A stretch of 64,000 nt of DNA from Symbiodinium natans. Its lineage: Eukaryota > Sar > Dinophyceae > Suessiales > Symbiodiniaceae. Of this stretch, positions 1 through 9,633 are shown in pieces. The notes under the pieces are model-generated. The model saw only the letters and a program-made list of their open reading frames with translations, was not told the DNA's origin and made no database searches. Position 1 is the stretch's first letter; the number at the start of each line of letters is the position of its first letter. Where the stretch lies: positions 419,690 through 483,689 of the forward strand of contig CAJNDS010002250.1 of assembly GCA_905221605.1 (NCBI GenBank), read 5' to 3'. Both the position numbers and the translations under genes were made by a program.

Positions 1-150
1 CTAAAAAGCTACGAATTCCATCTCAACTTTGTTCTACAAAGGAGGTAAAGCAAAAGAACAATGCAACTGCTTTGGTCTACACCTCGGGACTTCAGGTCAC
101 TTCCGAACAGCAAAACAGCGAAGCTTCAGAGTCACTCTGCACTCCTACTC
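1..150 (-). repeat. Inverted fragment of the older LTR
   Basis: The first ~150 bases are the reverse complement of about 2333-2483, inside the solo LTR-like copy (for example CTTTGTTCTACAAAGGAGG here pairs with its complement near 2440). It lies in opposite orientation to that copy, directly before a plus-strand protease remnant. The locus has therefore been rearranged or results from nested insertion. The left end is cut by the window edge. Confidence 0.85.
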
Positions 151-167
151 ATCGCCGACACAGACTG

Positions 168-515
168 CGATGGCAATGAGGTTTGCCCAGCAAGGTCCTG
201 AACTGAGCCTTTCTGAGTCGCATGAGCGTAGGGTAGTTTTTCACTCGACAAGCACGTTTGGGACCTGTTAGCGCTTCTTTGACTGCAGGGGATGTAGAGC
301 GCATCTGCGCCAGCTTTCAGTTAGAGCCGAGAGACGTTTGGTTAGTGGATTCTGAACACCTCAGCGGATTCAGAGTGGTCAACAAGCACGAGAGAGAGGT
401 CACTCTGTACAACGCTTCAGGGGGAAAGATCCCGGTATCGAACGTCGTCGACTTAGAGGTCGTCTTCGGTGAGTGTAGCCTTCTTTTGACGGAGGTTCTC
501 GTTGCGGGCCTGTAG
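168..515 (+). pseudogene. Broken copia-type protease fragment
   Basis: The translated block aligns with the protease region of the intact element (about 20748-21170). It shares the short patches AMRFA, RDVWLVDS, HLSGFRV, VTLY.ASG and VSNVVDLEV. The catalytic Asp-Ser is kept but the segment that should follow it (GATCHI in the intact copy) is missing, so WLVDS joins directly to EHLSGFRV. The block has no ATG (the open frame at 258 begins with TTG) and ends at a stop at 513-515. This is a dead internal piece of an older relative of the element at 18013-29407. The identification rests on direct comparison within the window and is secure; function is excluded by the deletion. Confidence 0.85.
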
Positions 516-517
516 CA

Positions 518-867
518 ATGAGGCAATGGAAGACGGATGCTACGATGAGAAGACAAGGGTCCCGACTGCCATCCTGGTTAAGGAATCGGCCGGACAAAGG
601 CAAGGGCAAAAGCAAGAACAAGCAGAAGGATCAGCCCCGTGAACGTTCCCCGCTTCGACAGGCCAGACACCCGGAGCAGCCTTGGGATAGGGAAGAGGAG
701 AGAGCTTCGGAATCTCCGGTGGGTCCGGTACGCCTACGGGAGAATGAAGAGCAAGAGGCAAGCCAGCCTCGTACAGTCACGCTGGCGGAAGGGCCAGGTG
801 CCCACAATATGGCTCGCAGGAAGCTGAGGGAAAGGAGAAAAAGGAAGCCAGGGGGCAAGACAAGCCT
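518..867 (+). other. Basic low-complexity coding-like stretch
   Basis: The frame opened by ATG 518 gives a Lys/Arg/Gln/Glu-rich peptide that includes KGKGKSKNKQK. That resembles the Lys-Gly-rich tail after the zinc knuckle in the intact element's Gag (around 20640-20700). In the intact element this tail precedes the protease, whereas here it follows the protease fragment. It is therefore either a rearranged Gag piece or unrelated basic low complexity. I could not assign it further. Confidence 0.35.
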
Positions 868-1701
868 GTGCACCTTTTGGTGCATAAACTGCAGAACCAG
901 CAAAGGCCAAGGACAGCGCTCCATTGGCTTGGGGAGGTCCAATTGGTCCGCAACCCAACGACAGGGCAAAGCTTACAGCCTAGGGTGCTTCCCTTTATAG
1001 GTGCGGGGCGCACTCGACGAGGATATGCTCTGGATCGGCTATGGGTCATGAAACTAGCGATGGAACCCCAGAGCTTTGGCAACGAAGCAGGGTATGGGGA
1101 ACAATTCCCCACCCTGGTCACCAGGACCCTGTGGGCAGGATGGATTGGAGTCCTTTTCGACGAAGCGGTGGAGGGTTACTGCCACCACTACTTCTATGGA
1201 AGTATCATCCGCAGGGCAGAGCTGTTCAACACATGGTGGCAGGAACATCGCCATGAAGCCGGGGTCCTCAGACAGTCCCTGTTTTACCTGGTGGCTATAA
1301 CGTCATGGCTGACCATGCAAGGAGTTGCTCTATCGGATATCACGGTGAGCAACGTTGGGCGCGACCCAATGTCAGGAACGCTACCACGGGCAGTGTTCTT
1401 TGACACGGCGGAGTGGACGACGCTGCAGGAGGAGAGATACAAGTTATCATGCGGCATCGTACGCCTCCTGGAGAAATATGATGAGGAGCTACTGGCAACC
1501 ATACGTGGATTGGTCAGAACGTACGACGGCAAGGCCAGCGCGCTTTGGATGGCGTGCGTAGGCAATGTCGGGCCATTTGCCCAGCACCTGCTGGATGCCG
1601 GGATTGCAAAACGAGGATGGGATGGAACCCTACTTTCGGTTCCGGCAACAGAGATCCAGAAAATCACGTTGGGCATGCCGTATGACGAAGCTGATGAGTG
1701 A
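868..1701 (+). pseudogene. Unassigned ORF with faint kinase-like motifs
   Basis: An open frame of 277 codons begins at GTG; the first ATG is at 1048, leaving about 217 residues. I do not recognise it with certainty. The middle contains GVALSDITVSNVG followed about a dozen residues later by RAVFFDTAEW. The spacing is like a protein-kinase-fold catalytic loop (D-x4-N) and metal-binding Asp (FD), but canonical HRD and DFG are absent. It sits between retroelement debris and a short repeat, immediately upstream of a solo LTR, so it may be a captured or element-borne gene rather than a host gene. The frame is intact from 1048 to the TGA at 1699. An alternative is a dinoflagellate-specific unknown family. 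Confidence 0.3.
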
Positions 1702-1740
1702 GCAGCGCAGACCAGACAAGAAACATGGATAGTGGTCAGA

Positions 1741-1935
1741 GAGGCACCAAAAAAAACCGAATCAAAATACCGCCTCGGCGTGCTGCCTGAGGAGTTTCGG
1801 CCTCGACTTCGGTCTGAGGGGTGCAAGAGAGGGAAGTTCGGCCTCGGCATGACCTGAGGGAATTTCGGCCTCGACCACGGTCTGAGGGAATGGATTTCGG
1901 CCTCGACAAATGTCTGAGGGTAGTGAGGGCTAGTA
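1741..1935 (+). repeat. Short degenerate tandem repeat (TTCGGCCTCGAC...GTCTGAGGG)
   Basis: Four to five imperfect units carry TTTCGGCCTCGAC and (G)TCTGAGGG spaced 30-45 bases apart. No coding capacity is evident. The repeat lies between the unassigned ORF and the solo LTR. Confidence 0.8.
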
Positions 1936-2049
1936 CCGGTAGTCTCACTGTGCAGAGTTTGTAAGTTTCACCCTGATACCCCAGCCCCTTCGGGTGGCTA
2001 CGTCAAGCAGCGTGCAGACGAAAAATTCACCTGTAGTGTTTGCCCAGTT

Positions 2050-2600
2050 GGTGCCATGTGGTGTTTGACTGTGCAGAGAGAAGCATGAGAGTTTTTCTGC
2101 TGCATGACTTGGCATGAGCATGTTTGGTTTGCCCAAAGTCCCTAAAGCATGTTTGGGTTGACTGCGACACATGTCTTGTCTTGTTGGCATGGCCTAGGAT
2201 GAGTTTTGAGGCACTTGGAACTGCTTGAGAGCAGTAGTGAAGAAGTGCGTGTCAGAACTCTGAGGTTCTGTCTTGCTGCAACTCACTCCGTGTCCCCGCC
2301 ACTTCGTTCGTTGCCGTTGGACGTGTAGGATGGGAGTAGGAGTGCAGAGTGGACTCTGAAGCTTCGCTGTTTTGCTGTTCGGAAGTGACCTGAAGTCCCC
2401 GAGGTGTAGACCAAAGCAGTTGCATTGTTCTTTTGCTTTACCTCCTTTGTAGAACAAAGTTGAGATGGAATTCGTAGCTTTTTGGAGCCCTTAGCTCTTG
2501 GAGAGAGCTTGCTGCAAGAACTGAAGCTTGCTGAACACTTTGGTGTTTGGCTCAAGTGCAAAGTGAAAAAGAGACAGCTGCGCGAGCTCTGCTTTTCACA
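2050..2600 (+). mobile_element. Solo LTR-like copy, older relative of the 18-29 kb element
   Basis: It shares ordered blocks with the LTR at 18014-19211: TTGGCATGAGCATGTTTG, CTCACTCCGTG, GACCTGAAGTCC, ACAAAGTTGAGATG, CTCTTGGAGAGAGC, GTTTGGCTCAAG and the terminal CTCTGCTTTTCACA. The spacers have diverged strongly. At 2601, where a primer-binding site would be expected, the inverted-arm element starts instead. The left boundary is uncertain because homology fades between about 1950 and 2050. Confidence 0.8.
2546..2556 (+). promoter_or_regulatory. Spliced-leader-like 11-mer in old LTR
   Basis: TTTGGCTCAAG matches the 3' end of the dinoflagellate trans-splicing leader. It lies 44 bases before the LTR end, the same position as in the intact element's LTRs, although the bases just upstream differ. 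Confidence 0.5.
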
Positions 2601-3064
2601 CTCTCTTAAGTAGACACCTTTTTGACCCTCTGGAGACTATCCACAGCCAGAGTGAATCATATGGAATTCCTGCACTTCTAACGCTCGAAAAACTCATCTC
2701 GAAACAGAGATGGAGCAGCAAGGCCACAGACTCAAAACAAATTTGCCCTATAGGCCAAAAAAAGTGTTCGCAGCAAGAATCGCGCAGAAATGCCTGCCTG
2801 GAGGTTCGGAGTTCTCCGGGCTCCGCCCTCCGTTTTCATCCCGAACCTCCAGACTAGTCATTTTTCTGTGCGATTTTTTCGACAGATCGCTCCACTTTCT
2901 ATTTTGGCCTTGAAGGGCAAATTTGTTTTGAGTCTGTGGCCTTGCTGCTCCATCTCTGTTTCGAGATGAGTTTTTCGAGCGTTAGAAGTGCAGGAATTCC
3001 ATATGATTCACTCTGGCTGTGGATAGTCTCCAGAGGGTCAAAAAGGTGTCTACTTAAGAGAGAG
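2601..3064. mobile_element. Fold-back/MITE-like element with ~155-bp inverted ends
   Basis: 2601-2755 and 2908-3064 are near-perfect reverse complements. Both carry CTTAAGTAGACACC, TGGAATTCCTGCACTTC and GAGATGGAGCAGCAAGG or their complements. The ~150-bp spacer holds a second small hairpin (TGGAGGTTCGG with CCGAACCTCCA). No protein is encoded. The whole element is repeated, inverted, at 15793-16258. Confidence 0.88.
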
Positions 3065-3099
3065 CATGGCCGTGCCGGCCTGGATTTGATGTGTTCAGA

Positions 3100-3366
3100 G
3101 GTTGTAAAGAGTGCCGGCACAATTGGCACGCTGCCACATTTGTTTTTTTTTAAATGTGCCAAAAGTGCCGGCACAATTGGCACGCTGGCACATTTGTTTT
3201 TTGGAATTGTGCCAAACGTGCCGGCACAATTGGCACATTTAGTTTTTTGCAATTGTGCCACTGTGCCAACTGTGCCGGCACAGCCCGCAGACCCTGCCGT
3301 GCCGCTGTGCCAAACGTGCCGGCACAATTGGCACTGGCACATTTGTTTTTTTCGAATTGTGCCCAT
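3100..3366. repeat. Palindrome-rich repeats built on GTGCCGGCAC
   Basis: About five units of 50-60 bases alternate the perfect palindrome GTGCCGGCAC, AATTGGCAC and a T-run followed by AATTGTGCCA. Dense dyad symmetry suggests hairpin potential or multiple protein-binding sites. The mirror copy is at about 15490-15765. Confidence 0.85.
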
Positions 3367-3599
3367 GCCAACCAAATCTTACATTTTAATTTACATGTTT
3401 GAGCTTTTTCAGCTTTTCGTTTAAGCCTGGACCTCTCTGCGCGCCCCACAGAGAGGTGACAAGGTTGACAACTTTTTTTGGAGCAGGGGTCGCGGCTCCG
3501 GCCAGTGTTCAGCAAGCAGGCCCTGCTCTACAGCCCAATGAGCTTTCCGAGCGCCGCCCGGGCATGCAGCAAATGAGCATTCCCGGTGCAAATGACATC

Positions 3600-3765
3600 T
3601 GCATCGCGGGGGGCTGCAGATGAGCATCGCGAGCATCGCAGAGGCTGCAAATGAGCATCCCAAGAGCGGCTGATGAGCATCGCGAGGGCTGCGAATGAGC
3701 ATTGCAGGGCTCATTCGCAGCATTGCGGGGGCTGCAAATGGGCATGCCCATAGCCGATAAGCATA
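3600..3765 (+). repeat. GATGAGCATCGC / GAGCATTGC short repeats
   Basis: Eight or more copies of (A/G)ATGAGCAT(C/T)(C/G)C, separated by GCAGGGGCTGCAAATG-type spacers, span this stretch. It lies within the left arm and is mirrored at about 15090-15260. No gene is seen. Confidence 0.75.
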
Positions 3766-4030
3766 GCATCAGAGAAAACTTGTCGACCTCGTCACCACCC
3801 CGCATCCACGATAAGGCATCAAACAAGAGAGCTGTTCGCTAAAACTTGTCAACCTCGTCACCTTCGCGCGCCGCCTGCACAGGTTAGTGTTTGAAGGTTC
3901 CCGCCAAATCTGCAGGTGGCTGCTTCTGAAAAGTCACCCCCAGTTTGCCGGTGTTTCTGGGCGTCTGAGGTTCTCGCGGGCGGGCGATGAGCATCAGATG
4001 AGCCGCGAATGAGCTGCTTCGGATGAACTG

Positions 4031-4655
4031 AGCAGTTGAGAGGCTCTAGAAAAAACCTAAAACTGGCCTTGGGAGGCTCGAAGCAAGCAGTTGGGAGGCT
4101 CTAAAACTTAAACTGGCCTTGGGAGGCTCGAAGCACGCAGTTGGGAGGCTCTAAAAACTCAAAACTGGCCTTGGGAAGCTCGAAGCAAGCAGTTGAGAGG
4201 CTCTAAAAACTTAAAACTGGCCTTGGGAAGCCCGAGGCAAGCAGTTGGGAGGCTCTAATAACTTAAAACTGGCCTTGGGAAGCAAGCAGTTGGGAGGCTC
4301 TAAAAACTTAAAACTGGCCTTGGGAGGCTCGAAGCACGCAGTTGGGAGGCTCTAAAAACTCAAAACTGGCCTTGGGAAGCTCGAAGCAAGCAGTTGAGAG
4401 GCTCTAAAAACTTAAAACTGGCCTTGGGAAGCCCGAGGCAAGCAATTGGGAGGCTCTAATAACTTAAAACTGGCCTTGGGAAGCTCGAAACAAGCAGTTG
4501 AGAGGCTCTAGACCCTTAAAACTGGCCTTTGGGAAGTCCGAAGCTAGCAGTTGGGAGGCTCTAAAAACTTAGAACTGGCCTTGGGAAGCCCGAAGCAAGC
4601 AGTTGGGAGGCTCTAAAAACTTAAAACTGGCCCCTGGGAAGCTCGAAGCAAATAG
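4031..4655 (+). repeat. 52-bp tandem array, ~12 copies
   Basis: Units read roughly GGAGGCTCTAAAAACTTAAA, ACTGGCCTTGGGAAGCTCGA, AGCAAGCAGTTG, with point changes (GGCTCG/AGCTCG/AGCCCG) and a few short deletions. The array is the core of the left arm. It is mirrored at about 14220-14830, where unit order is also largely conserved, so the arms duplicated after the array formed or are homogenised by gene conversion. Confidence 0.92.
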
Positions 4656-4960
4656 GGGTGCAGGGCACACAAAGCAGCAAAACACTAGCAACATGAGCAT
4701 CAAAAACACCTGCGAAGCAAAAAATGCATCCAAAGCACCAGGCGGCGTCCAGAGCTCCAGGCGGCGTCCAGAGCCAGCCGGCACCAAACTATGAAAACGC
4801 ATCTAGAGTATCAAAACAGGGGTTTTAGGGCTAGGGTCCGGGAAGGTCCTACATAAAAATACAAAGCCAGCTCGATCTAAACCGAGGGCACCCTTAAGCT
4901 GGCGCATCCTACACTTGCAGCACAGCATCCCCAAACTCTGAGCCCTCACTCGTAAAGAGC

Positions 4961-5332
4961 GAGCACATGATATCTTTGCAAATGCGGGGGGCGCTTCAGA
5001 GCATTATGTTTGCAACTGTGGGGGGGGGGTATGCGATGAAACCTTTGCTAACACAGCGTGGGAGCATTGTGTTTGCAAATGATATCTTTGCTAACACAGC
5101 GTGGGAGCATTGTGTTTGCAAATGGGGGGGGGCTGCCCCCCCCCCCCCCGCTTCAGAGCATGGGAGGTGCAACATCATGTTTGCTTCCGACCCGATGATA
5201 TCTTTGCAAACACATCATGTGAGCATTGTGTTTGCAAATGCACTTGGGGGGCGGGCCTGCGATGATAGCAAAGCATGGGAGCATTGTGTTTGCAAATGCG
5301 GGGGCTGCCCGGCTCCCCCCCCCAACCCCCCC

Positions 5333-5370
<38 letters not shown>

Positions 5371-5460
5371 AAGGGCTGCGATGATATCTTTGCTAACGCA
5401 GTGTGGGAGCATTGTGTTTGCAAATGAGGGTGCTGCCCCCCCAACCAACCGCCGTGCAAG
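4961..5460 (+). repeat. Minisatellite: TTTGCAAATG / GATATCTTTGC units
   Basis: About seven irregular units combine GATGATATCTTTGC, ACACAGCGTGGGAGCATTG, TGTTTGCAAATG and a poly-G or poly-C patch. A ~30-base T run lies at 5336-5366. It abuts the inner end of the left arm. No coding gene is supported. Confidence 0.85.
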
Positions 5461-5760
5461 CTTGCTTATATAGGAAATAAAAAATAAAATCAAGGTTTTC
5501 CTCTTAAAATAAAGAGAAAATAGAGGTCTTCCAATTAAAATATAGAGGAAATAGAGGGTTTCCTATGAAAAGATAGAGAAAATAAAGGGTTTCCCATAAA
5601 AACACAAAGAAAACAGAGGATTCCCCCCAAAAGACAGAGAAAATAGAGGTTTTCCGATTAAAGTATAGAGAAAATAGAGGGTTTCCTATAAAAATATAGA
5701 GAAAATAGAGATCTTCCTATTCAAATATAAAGGAAATAGAGGTCTTAGTACTAAAATACA
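5461..5760 (+). repeat. A-rich minisatellite (AAATAGAGG...TTTCC units)
   Basis: About eight units of 35-40 bases of the type AAAATAGAGGTTTTCC followed by an AT-rich segment containing TATAGAGA. No gene is seen here. Confidence 0.85.
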
Positions 5761-5919
5761 AAGCCAAACACCAAAAAAATAAATCCAAAAAACAGTCCCA
5801 AAAATATTCTGGACCCGTAAGAAAATGTAAGATTTCGAGGGCGGTCTGAAAGACAGAGTGTTCGCGTTCGAGGGGCGCTTTCTGCGATTGTTCTCCCCAC
5901 GCCCATTGTGTGTTCTCTC

Positions 5920-5930
5920 TTTCTCTCTCT

Positions 5931-6019
<89 letters not shown>
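5920..6019 (+). repeat. (CT)n microsatellite
   Basis: About 100 bases of near-pure CT dinucleotide. It generates long spurious Leu/Ser and Arg/Glu open frames in both strands, which were not annotated as genes. Confidence 0.97.
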
Positions 6020-6021
<2 letters not shown>

Positions 6022-6953
6022 GATTGAGCATAAAACACAGTCAACGCTGCCTCGCTGTTTTTTCGCTAAGCTGTCAATCTTGGAAGGTCTCCGAAAGAGG
6101 TTCTTCTGCACAGACGCTGTGTGTGGCAAAGTGTGGCAAAGTATTTCCAAGCTTCGCGACGTGCTTCCCAGCCTTTGATCGACGTGCAAAACGCCGTAGG
6201 GTCCACACTGGAAGTCTACCGACAAGGGTAGGCCCCACAGGACGAGTAATCAGCCACAACCATCAGTGCTGGCTGCTTTTTGAAGAAACACAAAGCAAAC
6301 TGCAAATTGCAGAGCATTCATGAAAGCAAAGAGGGGTGGAACCATGTGGCGAGACCGCTCCTGAGCTGCCGTGCAAATGCCAAGAAATGCCACCTCTCCC
6401 GGTGCGTGAACATGTGCCCACACACACACACTTTCGAGGCCTCCAGTCTACCTGCCAAATAGCTTTTCTGTGACAGCATTCGCCGTGAGCTATGCCGCGC
6501 CCTCTTTGCTCTAAACAGCGAAGGCTCGCGTCCTCAAAGGGAAAACAAAAGCAGAGCACTCGAAAGAACTAAAATTACAAGAGCCCCTTTATATTAATAT
6601 TGGGCTCTTGGATCAAGTGAACACAACTCCAGAGAATAATCAGACACACCTGCCAGTATATTACTATTACTGACTATTACTGTTATTTTTAATATTCGCT
6701 CATTTCCGGCTTGCGGCGACAATCTGAATCAAGCAGTTGCGTTATGTGAAGATGAACTCGAACAGCATACCACGCAGCCCTGTCACACACACACAGGTTG
6801 CATTTGCACGTCAAAGTCAAAGTTGCAATCTTGTCCTTACACTTGATCGTCGCATGTGTTAATGGCATAGAATGCCGCCTGCGGCGAACAGATAGCGCAG
6901 CAGCGTCTTGATTTGAAGCAAACCATGCAAGCGCCTTGAAGAACCGAGAAGCC
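6020..6953. other. Non-coding upstream region of the GGCT-like gene
   Basis: No supported gene. It contains a small potential hairpin at about 6582-6612 (AAGAGCCC ... GGGCTCTT around a TATATTAATATT loop). There is no obvious TATA box or spliced-leader acceptor that can be singled out, although AG dinucleotides occur close to the ATG. Confidence 0.6.
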
Positions 6954-9104
6954 ATGGCAAATCCTGTGGAAACAATGGACTTTGTGTTCGGTTACGGTTC
7001 GATCATAGACTGCACATCTCGGACTTCATCAATGGGGAGTGGAGCGTGTCGAGCTGCTTTACGATGCCAAGTCTTGCCCAGCTTCAACTTTCAACGTGCG
7101 TGGAACTTCCGCGCCCCGTCTGGTTTCACGGCCTTGGGCCTTCAACAAGCTGAGTCTGGCGAAGCCATTGATGGCATTTGCTTCGCGGTCGGCAATGACA
7201 TGGCCAGTTTTGATTTGAGAGAGCGTGGATATACTCGATGGGAGATTCCCTTGAAGAATCTTTCCGTGATTGATTGCCCACGTAACTGCGCATGTGATTG
7301 CTCAAGCGCATCACTTGGCTGTATGCATTACAGCATGCGGTCATTGCAAGCCGCGGTGCGAGGGCAGGATGTCGTCAAAGCCGAGGCGCTTGGCCAAGGC
7401 CGAGACGTCAAAGTGTGGGTTTACGTGCCTAACCATCCTGCAGGACCTGCAGCAGCTTTTCCGCTGATTCAAAGTTACATCGATGTCGTCATTGGAGGTT
7501 GCCTTCAGTGGGGTGAAACAGAACTTGCGAAAGCCTTCTGCGCATCCACCCGCGGGTGGTCCAAATATTACTTGAATGATGTTCCCTTGAGCCGACGGCC
7601 GTGGGTGAATCGTTGTCAAGCATGGCGTGAGGTTGATCAGGTTCTAGAATCTATGGCAGAAGTTACATTGTTTAGTGAGCGTCGTCATGACTGTGAGTTC
7701 GCGGCCAATTTCAGTGAAGAGTTGTGCAAGTCTGATCGTCGGCCACAGCACAGATTCATGGAACTATGTGAGCGTTGGGGGCATCGCTGTGAATATGTCA
7801 AAACAAGCGCTGAAATCACTAGATGCCCGGTGGTGTCGGATTGGTCTGACGCCATCATCTCTGATGCGACTCGCTGCCCCTTGCTGTTGGGAGAAGGATT
7901 TCGATGCAACATCACAATCGCGGGAGCAGCAGCAGAGGTGGCCGAGATCTGTTTCAAATACGACTCCGACGAGCTGTTTTTGATTCCCATGGTAGATGAA
8001 CTCTACCTTTGTTTAGAAGACGTTGGTGAGCATATCCCAGTACGGAATGGAATGGTGATCCAAGCTCTGGGTGTGGGAAGTGGACCAACATTGAAATTCG
8101 AAGTTGCCAGCCGTGTCATAAAACTGCAGCAGTCGGACAAGCATGGAAGCTCGATCCTTGGTTCCTTCACCGAAGACGTTGGTGTCGGTCCTGGAAAGGT
8201 TGATATGTCTGGTCTGCAACGGTGCTCAGTGCCAGGCGTACCAGCATCGTTGGGTCGCCACTTGTTTGTGCTGCGCTGGAAAGATTCAGAGGCGCAGTGG
8301 CAGTTATGTCTTGAAAAGTTGTCGAAGACGTGGCTTCGGCTTGAAGCAGATTTTCCGTATTTGTTGCCAAAGGACTCTGGACCATTGGCTTTTTGCCTGG
8401 GACCTGAAGGGAAGGTGAAGTTCAAAGTTGCGCCGCCGGCACAGGACACAACATCAGCCATCGCAGAACCATACGAAGAAAAGGTCACTTTGCAGGCTTT
8501 ACAGGACCATTTTTCTAAGGATGTCGTTTACAACAATCTTCTGCGCTTGCTCTCAAATCCTGGAGCTGGCAGCGCATTGGGGCTCGTGCTGGACGAGGCC
8601 GCAACGAAATTCGGGCTCATTGGATCCAAGGATAAGGGATGCTACAGAGACGTAGTGCGCAAGTGTGTTGGTGGACGGGCTTTGGTCAAGAATTATGACA
8701 TGCTGACACAGTTCTTCAATGCGTTCTCTCACCGGGGCGATGATGTTGAGTCCAATGGAGTTTGGACACAGACGATGATAGACCAACTCTCCACAAGCTT
8801 ACCCACTGTCGGTGCAACAGATCTACAAATGCTTAGCGGACAGGAAAAGGGGCCGCACAGGGCATTTGTTTTTTCGGAGAACGGCAGTGTTATTGGTATT
8901 GGTGTGCTGCTTGGCCACAATGGGCTGGTAGAGCAGAGCTCTCAAAACGCATGCACGATGCATGTTGCTGCAGCGGCGACTGCACAGGCTCTACGCAGGC
9001 TTGGAGGGCATGGTGCTGTCATGCTTCGTAGCGAGAACGGTACCCTGCATTGTTGGGATGTCAGAAGGGGTAGTTTGCCTGGAGAGATGTTTGCGCACCT
9101 GTGA
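6954..9104 (+). CDS. Gamma-glutamylcyclotransferase-like protein with long unassigned C-terminus
   Basis: An intronless frame of 716 codons starts at ATG 6954 in a good context (GCCATGG); the open frame extends to a TTG at 6936, which is not taken as the start. Residues ~9-220 look like the gamma-glutamylcyclotransferase (GGCT/AIG2-like) fold. FVFGYGSII at the N-terminus supplies the Y-G-S substrate loop, and SFDLRERGY around residues 85-93 supplies the conserved acidic residue (E90, the expected catalytic Glu). The block from PLIQSYIDVV to YYLND resembles the C-terminal part seen in algal and plant members. Such enzymes cyclise gamma-glutamyl groups to 5-oxoproline in the cytosol; substrate cannot be told here. 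Residues ~290-400 have beta-rich spacing that could be FHA-like (weak), and the last 200 residues are unassigned. It is the first of two plus-strand genes between the inverted arms. Confidence 0.75.
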   Translation: MANPVETMDFVFGYGSIIDCTSRTSSMGSGACRAALRCQVLPSFNFQRAWNFRAPSGFTALGLQQAESGEAIDGICFAVGNDMASFDLRERGYTRWEIPLKNLSVIDCPRNCACDCSSASLGCMHYSMRSLQAAVRGQDVVKAEALGQGRDVKVWVYVPNHPAGPAAAFPLIQSYIDVVIGGCLQWGETELAKAFCASTRGWSKYYLNDVPLSRRPWVNRCQAWREVDQVLESMAEVTLFSERRHDCEFAANFSEELCKSDRRPQHRFMELCERWGHRCEYVKTSAEITRCPVVSDWSDAIISDATRCPLLLGEGFRCNITIAGAAAEVAEICFKYDSDELFLIPMVDELYLCLEDVGEHIPVRNGMVIQALGVGSGPTLKFEVASRVIKLQQSDKHGSSILGSFTEDVGVGPGKVDMSGLQRCSVPGVPASLGRHLFVLRWKDSEAQWQLCLEKLSKTWLRLEADFPYLLPKDSGPLAFCLGPEGKVKFKVAPPAQDTTSAIAEPYEEKVTLQALQDHFSKDVVYNNLLRLLSNPGAGSALGLVLDEAATKFGLIGSKDKGCYRDVVRKCVGGRALVKNYDMLTQFFNAFSHRGDDVESNGVWTQTMIDQLSTSLPTVGATDLQMLSGQEKGPHRAFVFSENGSVIGIGVLLGHNGLVEQSSQNACTMHVAAAATAQALRRLGGHGAVMLRSENGTLHCWDVRRGSLPGEMFAHL

Positions 9105-9633
9105 CGGCCACTGGTGACAAAAACAGCAGCTTCACCCTTGCGTGCTTTTCATGTCAAGAACTCTAAGCACTCAAAACCACCCTGAACTCATGCGGTGGCC
9201 CAGCTGAGAGACATTGAACGTTACGATAATCTGATAGACACAGAACCATATACTACCAGAGCCTCCAGAGGCCTCCGGGGGTTCTGAGCACAGAGGGCTT
9301 TTAGGATGTAGGGTTTGGGAGCTGTGCAGTCGGGAAGGCTTCCTCATAATGGGTACATACCCTCAACCCTGGACCCTGAACCCCGTAACCCTACAGTTCC
9401 TGATTTTCACATCCTAAACCCAGCAAGCAAAGGTTGATTTCGCGTTTGGCGAACCAGACAATGCGCACGGAGCTGGCCAGTCCTTCTCTGAATAAAGAAG
9501 AAGACAGACATGTCATGTCCAGTTCAGTTTAGCACCCCTTAGCTACATATCCATGACGCCATGATGTGCGCGGCAGAAATGCGGCACCAGGTTCTCTTCA
9601 ACGTGGCTGAAGCAGGATTGGGCAAGTGATGTC
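9105..9633. other. Intergenic spacer between the two intronless genes
   Basis: No gene is supported. It holds a short degenerate telomere-like patch at about 9358-9420 (CCCTCAACCCTGGACCCTGA and similar). Both neighbours are plus strand and 529 bases apart, compatible with a dinoflagellate unidirectional cluster processed by trans-splicing, but no unambiguous acceptor can be chosen. Confidence 0.6.

Larger units (their letters stand above)
2601..4960 (+). repeat. Left inverted arm (2.36 kb) of a 13.7-kb unit
   Basis: Read in reverse complement, this segment matches 13866-16258 almost throughout: fold-back tip, GTGCCGGCAC repeats, GAGCAT repeats, GTGAC/GTTGAC motifs, the 52-bp tandem array and the end block before GTAAAGAGC. 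The outer end is CTCTCTTAAGTAGACACC and the inner end falls at 4960. The right arm has an extra ~45 bp near 13920-13967 plus small indels. No target-site duplication is evident outside the arms. It could be a fold-back transposon arm, a segmental inverted duplication or an assembly artefact; the small differences argue against pure artefact. Confidence 0.9.

Noticed and set aside
3100-3430. Cys/His-rich frames over the GTGCCGGCAC repeats (zinc-finger-like)
   Set aside because: The Cys and His codons come from repeated TGTGCC/GGCAC words; similar peptides arise in several frames and on both strands.
4031-4655. CRISPR array
   Set aside because: Units are contiguous 52-bp tandem copies without unique spacers, in eukaryotic DNA, and no cas genes are present.
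5686-6225. Arg/Glu- and Ser/Leu-repeat frames around the CT tract
   Set aside because: Artefacts of the dinucleotide repeat; no protein character outside it.
6936-6953. Alternative start (TTG) for the GGCT-like protein
   Set aside because: ATG 6954 in GCCATGG context begins six codons later and places the YGS motif at the normal distance.
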